Origin: Desulfobacterales bacterium
Lineage (GTDB): Bacteria > Desulfobacterota > Desulfobacteria > Desulfobacterales > Desulfobacteraceae
Assembly: GCA_022361315.1 (NCBI GenBank)
Contig: JAKSBB010000248.1
Coordinates: forward strand, 1 to 9,472
Reading direction: 5' to 3'
Length of the DNA stretch: 9,472 nt
The notes beneath the pieces were generated by a model, which did not search any database, was not told the DNA's origin, and saw nothing but the letters and a program-made list of their open reading frames with translations. The translations under genes were made by a program, and so were the position numbers. Every line of letters starts with the position of its first letter. Positions within the stretch are counted from its first letter, which is position 1. Of this stretch, positions 1 to 5,554 are shown in pieces.

Positions 1-404
1 AAGAAATGCCCCTTCTTTTCATTGGCCACAAAAACAGTGGCTCTGGTTTCAGTTTTAAAATCGCTTAATTTTTTAGAGGTTTGATCTATCTTATGATCTT
101 CCCTGATGTTCAGGAGCCTGATTTTCTTTGATTGCAAATCATCCAAACTCTTTGTCGTAAGATCATAACCCCGCTCGCCTCTGAACTCCAGGTAGATGCC
201 GTTTCGTTCAATCCTATAGGATAAATATTCCGATTCGGTGTCGGTCCAGGCTTTATCAAATTTGCTTTTAAGAATGCGGCTGTGTTTTAGAGGATCTAAA
301 TTGTGTCTTATTTTCTCTTCACCGCTACCACCTCCCTGGGTAGTTGTGAATGGGGATGAGACCGGTTTTATGGGAAGAAGGATGTGGGGATATTTTTGTG
401 GCAT
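1..404 (-). CDS. S8 (subtilisin-like) serine protease, N-terminal part, cut by window edge; IetS-like
   Basis: This frame starts at ATG 404-402 and stays open for 134 codons to the window edge, so only the N-terminal region is visible and the Asp/His/Ser catalytic residues lie outside. The visible part matches, from my memory of the family, the N-terminus of S8 peptidases encoded next to an AAA+ ATPase: the opening PHILLP (residues 6-11), a glycine-rich GGGSGEE at 24-30, RNGIYLEF at 67-74, YDLTTKSLDDL at 80-90, IRLLNIRE at 95-102 and RATVFVANEKKGHF at 121-134. The start lies only 3 nt after the stop of the upstream ATPase gene, with no Shine-Dalgarno sequence close to it, which suggests translational coupling. 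By family knowledge such proteases partner the ATPase in a phage-defence module (IetS of IetAS); its action here is inferred. The N-terminal match is good; the protease assignment needs the missing sequence. Confidence 0.8.
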   Translation of the reverse strand, partial: MPQKYPHILLPIKPVSSPFTTTQGGGSGEEKIRHNLDPLKHSRILKSKFDKAWTDTESEYLSYRIERNGIYLEFRGERGYDLTTKSLDDLQSKKIRLLNIREDHKIDQTSKKLSDFKTETRATVFVANEKKGHF

Positions 405-407
405 TTT

Positions 408-1379
408 TTATGGCAGCTTGTTCTCCCGGTAAGTATTTTGCCTTTCACTTAGCACTTGGATTAACAGGGCTGCATTTCCTTTTGTTTTACCAGATAGAAT
501 TATGCTTTTAATTGCATCTTTACAAGCATGGTCAATTTCTGCATGACATAAGTTTTGGCTCTGTTTTAGAATTTTATTCCAGGACATATTCTTGGGGATA
601 AAAGATCCCATGATATTTTGGATTAGAAGCTGGCGTTCTTCCGACGAAGGTAACCGATACGTCAAAACGTCTTCAAATCGCCTGAACAAGGCATGGTCCA
701 GAAGTCCCGGATTGTTTGTGGCGGCAATAATAAGGCTGTCTGAATGGTCTTGTTCAATGAACTGGAGAAAGGCATTCAGGACCCGGCGCATTTCACCAAC
801 ATCATTATCCATGGTGCGCTCGGCTCCGATGGCATCAAACTCATCAAAAAAGTAGATACCATGGGAATGACTGATCATATCAAAAATTTGTCTGAGCTTT
901 GCACTGGTCTCGCCCATGAATTTAGTAACCAGCCTGTCCACCTGGATGGTGTTGAGCTTTATTCCCAATTCCCTGGACAGCACCTTGGCCGTCATGGTTT
1001 TACCGGTACCGGGAGGGCCGGTTAAAAGAATCTTGCGCCTATGATTTAATCCATAGGATTTCAGTTTTCCCATTTGCCGGTATTCATGGATGATTCTATC
1101 AATCCTTTTTTGAATAGAAAACGGCATGATCATTGATGATCTGGAAATTTCAGCGTCTTCTGTAAGCACCAGACCCTGAAGTTCATTTGGAAACGGTATG
1201 ACCTTAGAGGTGGTTTTTTTCCTGCCGCTATCAATTATTGTTCTAAGTTCATTTGCCAGAGACTTATGGCCTTGCCTGGATTCATGAGCTGCCAATTGCA
1301 GAGAAATAGTATAAAATCGTTCTTTTTCTTCGTTAAAGTGTGATTTTAATAATGCTTTTATTTGTTCTGCTGTGGCCAT
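408..1379 (-). CDS. AAA+ ATPase, partner of S8 protease (IetA-like)
   Basis: A 323-residue cytoplasmic AAA+ ATPase. Residues 1-50 form a helical N-terminal region (AAHESRQGHKSLANEL, about 30-45) typical of ATPases paired with S8 proteases. The AAA core has Walker A GPPGTGKT at 121-128, Walker B IYFFDE at 175-180, sensor 1 ATNN at 220-223 and the arginine-finger segment FRRFED at 232-237. A small helical lid follows from about 245 to 315. All catalytic elements are intact. The expected role is ATP-driven remodelling or recognition that controls the protease encoded 3 nt downstream; together they resemble the IetAS (ATPase plus subtilisin-like protease) anti-phage system. The gene stands alone at the head of its transcript, after a 600-bp AT-rich gap, and is itself visibly more AT-rich than the respiratory operon, suggesting acquisition. 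No strong Shine-Dalgarno sequence precedes the ATG, but no better start is seen. The fold is certain; the defence role is inference. Confidence 0.9.
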   Translation of the reverse strand: MATAEQIKALLKSHFNEEKERFYTISLQLAAHESRQGHKSLANELRTIIDSGRKKTTSKVIPFPNELQGLVLTEDAEISRSSMIMPFSIQKRIDRIIHEYRQMGKLKSYGLNHRRKILLTGPPGTGKTMTAKVLSRELGIKLNTIQVDRLVTKFMGETSAKLRQIFDMISHSHGIYFFDEFDAIGAERTMDNDVGEMRRVLNAFLQFIEQDHSDSLIIAATNNPGLLDHALFRRFEDVLTYRLPSSEERQLLIQNIMGSFIPKNMSWNKILKQSQNLCHAEIDHACKDAIKSIILSGKTKGNAALLIQVLSERQNTYRENKLP

Positions 1380-1933
1380 ATTTATGCTTTAACCTGTACT
1401 GATCTTTTTTCTGTATTATGTATCATTTTTATATAACTTTTCAATAATTTTAATCAATGATTCCGTGCCGCTGAATTCACTATTATAAGCCTAAATGGGT
1501 AATCTTTGTCCTTTTTACCTATAGGGGTGCAGTTAAGCAACAACAAAAATTATGCCGTTTGTGTATCCCTGTAACCCCGGGATTTTTAATCATCATCCCC
1601 GGCGATCAATATTACGTGTATCATGGGATTTCTGATTTCTACCAATTCAAATTTTTTAGTAGACCGCAATAATGGTATAAAACCGGACGAGTATAGTTTT
1701 GAAAAACGCGACCAATAGTTTCTCAATTCATTTCCCCACTACCGTTGTTGTTGGAGGCTATATTAAATCAGGCTGCTGATCTGCGAAGGATGGGGTTTAA
1801 ACACCGCTTACGCGGCTCAATTATACTCAAAGCGAAAAGAGCACGGTTATAAAAAAGGTGGTTTCTAACTTAAGTGGAATTAAGCTGGTTCTCCCACATG
1901 CTGGAGAGTCTTTCACAAATCTCATAAATTGTC
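1380..1933. other. AT-rich intergenic region without a recognisable gene
   Basis: This stretch of roughly 550 bp separates the head of the ATPase gene from the tail of the nrfD-like gene. I see no convincing coding frame, tRNA or insertion-sequence end. It contains the candidate ATPase promoter and several short inverted repeats, such as CCGC-TTAC-GCGG at 1804-1815, none long enough to interpret. A short open stretch around 1780-1870 on the plus strand reads like the tail of a basic protein but has no start and no family match I can name. It could be the eroded border of an acquired segment. Confidence 0.5.
1415..1444 (-). promoter_or_regulatory. Candidate sigma-70-type promoter for the ATPase/protease unit
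   Basis: Reading the minus strand, TTGAAA (1444-1439) is followed after 18 nt by CATAAT (1420-1415) in a very AT-rich stretch about 35-65 nt upstream of the ATPase start codon. Both hexamers are one or two mismatches from consensus. AT-rich DNA produces such matches by chance, so this is only a candidate. Confidence 0.35.
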
Positions 1934-1974
1934 CCCGGTATGCAGGCTTCCGTCTCTTGGAGCCTGCTGCCGGG
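1934..1974 (-). terminator. Hairpin just after the nrfD-like stop codon; probable operon terminator
   Basis: CCCGG (1934-1938) pairs with CCGGG (1970-1974) and GCAGGCT (1942-1948) pairs with AGCCTGC (1961-1967). This gives a 12-bp GC-rich stem with a small 3-by-2 internal loop and a 12-nt apical loop. On the minus strand it begins one base after the stop codon of the last operon gene. The following sequence (GACAATTTATGAG) is AT-rich but lacks a clean U tract, so intrinsic termination may be weak; an mRNA 3' stabilising hairpin is the alternative. Confidence 0.5.
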
Positions 1975-1975
1975 T

Positions 1976-3205
1976 TCAGGTCTTCTGATTGTCTTCCCAG
2001 TTTTTTTCAATGATCAATGCAGGTTTCAGGAGCATGGTGACCACAAACATGCCCAGGCCCAGCACACCCACCGTGACCATCAATTCCACCCCTGAGGGGG
2101 CATAATCAATGAGTTCCCCCATGGGGGACGGGACAAGCCCCGGTACGATGAGTCCGATTCCCTTTTCTATCCAAATGCCCACAATAACCATGATCAGGGC
2201 GGGAAATAAAAATATCTGCCGTTCTTTAAAGGGATTGAACGCCAGGATCAGGGTGCCCAGCAGATTGATGGTAATGGCGGTCCAGATCCAGGGCACCAGG
2301 GAGGTATGGCCGTCCAGGCCGAAAAACAGGTAAATGGCGGGCTGGCTGTGGTGGGTGGGGAAGTAAAATTCCTTGAAAATTTCTGAAAAGAGCATGAGCA
2401 GGTTGATGACGGCGGCCACCACCATGATGATTCTCAACTTGTTGAAGATCTTGTTGTCGATTTTGTAATCCGTGGCTGAATTGACCACATGGAGCACCAG
2501 GCTGATGATGGCGGGGCCGGCGGCAAAGGCGGATGCCAGAAACCGCGGTCCCATAAGGGGGTTGTTCCAGAAGGGGCGGGCCGGAAGACCCTGGTACAGG
2601 AAGGCCGTGACCATGTGAATGGCAACGGCCCAGCCGATGGAGATAAACACAAAGGGTTTGTAGTATTTTCCCACCGGTACCCGGTTGTGGTAGTGGCAAT
2701 AGATGATATAGGCCGGTATCAGGGCGTTCAGGGCCAGATACCCGTTCAGGACAAGGATATCCCATGAGAGCAGGGAAGAGGGAAAGTTCAGCTGGCCGAT
2801 CCCCGGGACCAGGTGCCAGAATTGCAGGGGCCGCCCCAGATCCACAAATACAAAGGTCATGCACATCACCAGGGCGCCTACGGCCACCACCTCTCCGATG
2901 ATCACCACCTTGTGAAGGTCTTTGTCATTGAAGATGTAGGAAGGGAGAATCAGCATGACGGCGGCGGCCGCCACCCCCACCAGGAAGGTGAAGTTTGAGA
3001 TGTAAAATCCCCAGGAGACGATATTTGACATGTTTGTGGCGGCAAGTCCCTGCTTAAACTGGATGACATAGCCGTACACCCCGGTGACCATGAGGGCGAG
3101 GGTGACGCAGAGAAAGAGCTGGTACTTGAGTGATCCGGACAGGTTCCACACCAGGATGTCCCTGAAAAAAGTGACCATGCTTTTACTGGTGTTTTCTTGG
3201 CTCAT
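1976..3205 (-). CDS. NrfD/DsrP-family integral membrane quinol-oxidoreductase subunit
   Basis: A 409-residue polytopic membrane protein of the polysulfide reductase NrfD superfamily, closest in look and length to the ten-helix DsrP/HmeB branch rather than eight-helix NrfD. Hydrophobic segments lie at roughly 28-50, 62-90, 98-121, 145-170, 183-205, 220-243, 256-276, 302-324, 330-354 and 372-394. Recognisable positions are WGFYISNFTFLVG at 65-77, DLGRP at 122-126, FLYQGLPARPFWNNP at 202-216 and GPRFLASAFAAGPA at 219-232. The family exchanges electrons between membrane quinone and a periplasmic iron-sulfur partner without haem of its own. That partner is encoded 31 nt upstream, so quinol oxidation feeding NapA is the likely role. 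An AAGGAG sequence sits just before the ATG. It is the last gene of the operon and is followed at once by a hairpin. Family assignment is secure; direction of electron flow is inferred. Confidence 0.9.
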   Translation of the reverse strand: MSQENTSKSMVTFFRDILVWNLSGSLKYQLFLCVTLALMVTGVYGYVIQFKQGLAATNMSNIVSWGFYISNFTFLVGVAAAAVMLILPSYIFNDKDLHKVVIIGEVVAVGALVMCMTFVFVDLGRPLQFWHLVPGIGQLNFPSSLLSWDILVLNGYLALNALIPAYIIYCHYHNRVPVGKYYKPFVFISIGWAVAIHMVTAFLYQGLPARPFWNNPLMGPRFLASAFAAGPAIISLVLHVVNSATDYKIDNKIFNKLRIIMVVAAVINLLMLFSEIFKEFYFPTHHSQPAIYLFFGLDGHTSLVPWIWTAITINLLGTLILAFNPFKERQIFLFPALIMVIVGIWIEKGIGLIVPGLVPSPMGELIDYAPSGVELMVTVGVLGLGMFVVTMLLKPALIIEKNWEDNQKT

Positions 3206-3236
3206 ATTTACTCCTTAAAACGTCGCCCGTAGCGGT

Positions 3237-4223
3237 TTAATCTATGAAATACCAGAATTTGGGATCCGTTCCCAGATCCTCCTTCAGCCGGTAGACTTTC
3301 TTGTTTTCCAGGACAAAGCGGATTTCGGAATCCGGGTCCAGAAGGTTGCCGAACACCCTGGCGCCGGTGGGACAGGCCTCCGCACAGGCGGTGAGGCGCC
3401 CTTTGCGGCTTCTCTGGATACAGAATGTGCATTTTTCCACCATTCCCCGGACCCGTTTTCTATTGCCCAGGTAGTGCTGATCGGCCGTGACCTCTTCTTT
3501 GGGGACTTCCGGCTGGTTCCAGTTGAAGCGCCGGCCCCAGTAGGGGCAGGCCGCCATACAATACCTGCATCCGATACACCAGTCGTAATCCACCACAACG
3601 ATACCGTCGGGTTCCCGCCAGGTGGCTTTGGTGGGGCAGGCTTTAACACAGGGCGGGTTGTCGCACTGGTAGCACTGTACACCCATATAAAAATGGCCCT
3701 GCTTAGGAACCATGTGGAAGTACTTGCCGTCACCCTGGTCCGGAGACATCTGCCCGTGCTCCATCTCAAAAATCCTGATGTACTGGGTGTTGGATTTCCG
3801 GTCCAGGTTATTTTCCCTGACACAGGCCTTTACACACTCCATATAACCTTCACAGCGGGTGACGTTGAAGGCGTAGCCGTAGAGTACATTTTCCAGGGCC
3901 GGCCGGGTGCTGATCTTCACGGTGCTGCCGTCTTTGACAAGGGCCAGTTTCTCAAGCCGCTTTACCGTTTCCAGCCGCTCATCCTCTGTCATGAGCCTGT
4001 AGTGCTTTTTAAAGTACTCCTGGAATTCCAGGGCAAATGCCTCGGTACTCCCCAGAAGTCCTGCGGGTTTGCACCCGGATACGGCCGTAGCCGAGGCCGT
4101 CATGGCTACCGCAGCCGTACCTTTGATGAAACCTCTCCGGGAAAGGGCCCCGGCAGCCTCTTCCTTTCGGGCGCTGCATGATTCGGTCCGGAGGTCCTGC
4201 TCTGGCTTTTTATTGGGATCCAT
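3237..4223 (-). CDS. Tat-exported 4x[Fe-S] ferredoxin subunit (DsrO/NrfC-like)
   Basis: A periplasmic electron-transfer protein of 328 residues from this start. A twin-arginine motif SRRGFIK (28-34) precedes a hydrophobic stretch ending in VSGC (48-51), a possible lipobox, so it may be lipid-anchored. Four cysteine groups follow: C124/C130/C134; C184, C187, C192, C196 with CP; C216, C219, C222, C226 with CP; and C265, C268, C280, C284 with CP. The first group has Tyr127 where the second cysteine of CxxCxxCxxxC is expected. The partner is the NrfD-like protein encoded next; the pair resembles DsrO/DsrP, and here it should hand quinol electrons to the cytochromes and NapA. I chose the ATG at 4223 because AGGA (4235-4232) lies 8 nt before it; an ATG at 4232 adds three residues but overlaps this ribosome site. 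It follows the cytochrome gene closely. Whether its true substrate system is nitrate is inference from the operon. Confidence 0.92.
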   Translation of the reverse strand: MDPNKKPEQDLRTESCSARKEEAAGALSRRGFIKGTAAVAMTASATAVSGCKPAGLLGSTEAFALEFQEYFKKHYRLMTEDERLETVKRLEKLALVKDGSTVKISTRPALENVLYGYAFNVTRCEGYMECVKACVRENNLDRKSNTQYIRIFEMEHGQMSPDQGDGKYFHMVPKQGHFYMGVQCYQCDNPPCVKACPTKATWREPDGIVVVDYDWCIGCRYCMAACPYWGRRFNWNQPEVPKEEVTADQHYLGNRKRVRGMVEKCTFCIQRSRKGRLTACAEACPTGARVFGNLLDPDSEIRFVLENKKVYRLKEDLGTDPKFWYFID

Positions 4224-4231
4224 ATGGTTCA

Positions 4232-4235
4232 TCCT
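4232..4235 (-). promoter_or_regulatory. Ribosome binding site that decides the ferredoxin start
   Basis: AGGA on the minus strand lies directly against the upstream ATG at 4232 but 8 nt before the ATG at 4223. Usual spacing therefore favours 4223 as the real start. Confidence 0.5.
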
Positions 4236-4237
4236 GT

Positions 4238-4840
4238 TTAGTTAAACGGGGGAGAGTAAGTGGCCGGCCATTTCGCCTTGAATCTGGGCGTGTGGGGATC
4301 GTGGCAGGCAGTGCAGTTCTTCACCACCCGCTCCCCCGCCCAGTGACTTTCGGGACGGCCGTGGGCCCCGCCCACCCAGTCCTTTTTCTGCCGGAAGTGG
4401 CATTGGCCGCAGAGGGTATACACATGGTCCATGTCAATGGACCTGTCCTTGTCGGTATTCAGATAATCCCGGTTTTCCTTGCTGTGGCAGGTATAACAGC
4501 CCGTGGGGCCGGATTCCCCCCCATGGGCCACTTTAATATCCGCATGGGAGAGTTTGGCCGCATCCTTGATTTCCAATGGCTTGTTGTTGTGGCAGGCACT
4601 GCAGTTGAACCTTTGGATTTTATCTTTCCTGGAACGGGTGTAAAACCGGCCGCCCCGGTCTTTCTCCTTCACCGCCACTGCGTCCGCAGGAAGGGGGACC
4701 TTGATGACATCCGTATAGGGTTCATTGGCCTCCTTGATCAGCGCCATCACCCCGGGTTCTGAGGACCATCCCGGGGCGGCGAAGGCCAGGAGAAGGATAA
4801 GGCCTGTAAGGGGAAAGGCAATCCGTTTAAATGAGACCAT
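4238..4840 (-). CDS. Periplasmic tetrahaem cytochrome c
   Basis: A 200-residue exported cytochrome c. A basic start and hydrophobic segment (about 8-24) followed by APGWSS gives a Sec signal peptide with cleavage probably near 26. Four CxxCH haem sites are visible: CSACH at 80-84, CYTCH at 115-119, CGQCH at 144-148 and CTACH at 176-180. His99, His106, His139, His160 and His166 are candidate distal ligands, so bis-histidine haems are likely. The length and haem number recall small multihaem cytochromes such as the tetrahaem NapM of some Desulfovibrio nap clusters, but I cannot show orthology. It starts 3 nt after the stop of the NapB-like cytochrome gene and ends shortly before the ferredoxin gene, placing it between the quinol-oxidising module and NapA in the likely electron path. 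Maturation would need the Ccm or Ccs system, not seen here. The cytochrome call is certain; exact partner is inferred. Confidence 0.92.
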   Translation of the reverse strand: MVSFKRIAFPLTGLILLLAFAAPGWSSEPGVMALIKEANEPYTDVIKVPLPADAVAVKEKDRGGRFYTRSRKDKIQRFNCSACHNNKPLEIKDAAKLSHADIKVAHGGESGPTGCYTCHSKENRDYLNTDKDRSIDMDHVYTLCGQCHFRQKKDWVGGAHGRPESHWAGERVVKNCTACHDPHTPRFKAKWPATYSPPFN

Positions 4841-4843
4841 GCT

Positions 4844-5554
4844 TTACTCCCCGGCCTGTACAGGCGTTTTCCGTTCAAATATCCCGGTGACTGCCTCCGG
4901 TACGTGGCATTGGCGGCAATTGCCCCGCATGGGGTGTTCCACCCGGATGACGTCAACGGCACCCGGTCCCACATGGCAGGCCACACAATTTTCCCGCATT
5001 TGGATGGGGTGGGCGATGGGCGGGGGACCGCCCGGCAGCGCCGAGTTGCCTAATCGGGGGGGCATGACGCTGGCCCAGTCCGTGCCCTTGAAAAGGGTAT
5101 CTGCCAATGGTTTGACATGGCATTGGAGGCAGGCGGTGTGCTGGGGGTGGGGAGTGACCGGGGCAAACCGGTTCATGCTCTGGGTAAACCCTCCCCTGGC
5201 ATGGCAGGACAGGCATTCATACGCCGCTCCCTTTTCATCCGTAAGGCCGTGGGTGATATAAGGGGGCGACCCCGGATACTGCCGCAGGGCATAATATCCG
5301 GCCAGGGTCCTTGCGGTTGAGTTGCCGTCCATATAGGGGGCCGTGGTTTCGTCATAGGCGTTGAACACCCTTTTTCCCTCATGGTCGAAATCAAAGTCCG
5401 ATGCAGATGGCTGGCGTATCTGCAGGGCCTCCTGATTCCGGATTTCCTCTGATCCCAGGGTCAGTGCCGAAAGGATGATGAAGGGCAGGGCAACGGCACA
5501 GATCCCCGCAAAAAGGAAGAACAGTTTTGCCGGTTTTCTGTTGGTGTCTTTCAT
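4844..5554 (-). CDS. NapB-like tetrahaem cytochrome c with internal duplication
   Basis: A 236-residue cytochrome c whose only hydrophobic stretch (about 11-34) has no obvious cleavage site and probably anchors it in the membrane, facing the periplasm. Four CxxCH sites lie at 114-118, 142-146, 190-194 and 213-217. Before them, His102, His136, His182 and His207 are likely distal ligands. The segment YPGSPPYITH (93-102), CLSCH and CLQCHV is the classic NapB arrangement, and PGGPPPIAH (174-182), CVACH and CRQCHVP repeats it 80 residues later. NapB normally carries two haems in about 150 residues and delivers electrons to NapA. This protein appears to be a doubled version. Its ATG overlaps the napA stop by one base (TGATG), so the two are translationally coupled, supporting a direct partnership. 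I withhold the symbol napB because of the duplication; assignment to the NapB-like group is from motifs only. Confidence 0.88.
   Translation of the reverse strand: MKDTNRKPAKLFFLFAGICAVALPFIILSALTLGSEEIRNQEALQIRQPSASDFDFDHEGKRVFNAYDETTAPYMDGNSTARTLAGYYALRQYPGSPPYITHGLTDEKGAAYECLSCHARGGFTQSMNRFAPVTPHPQHTACLQCHVKPLADTLFKGTDWASVMPPRLGNSALPGGPPPIAHPIQMRENCVACHVGPGAVDVIRVEHPMRGNCRQCHVPEAVTGIFERKTPVQAGE

Noticed and set aside
1780..1870. Possible remnant of a basic protein tail (reads ...SKRKEHGYKKGGF, then stop)
   Set aside because: There is no start codon, an upstream stop lies close by, and I cannot link it to any transposase or integrase family.
1886..1908. TCTCC-N8-GGAGA hairpin in the AT-rich gap
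   Set aside because: The stem is only 5 bp, has no U tract, and lies well after the better hairpin next to the operon stop.
3474..4762. Plus-strand open frames opposite the ferredoxin and tetrahaem cytochrome genes
   Set aside because: They are antisense to genes with unmistakable Cys motifs and have no ribosome sites or recognisable domains.
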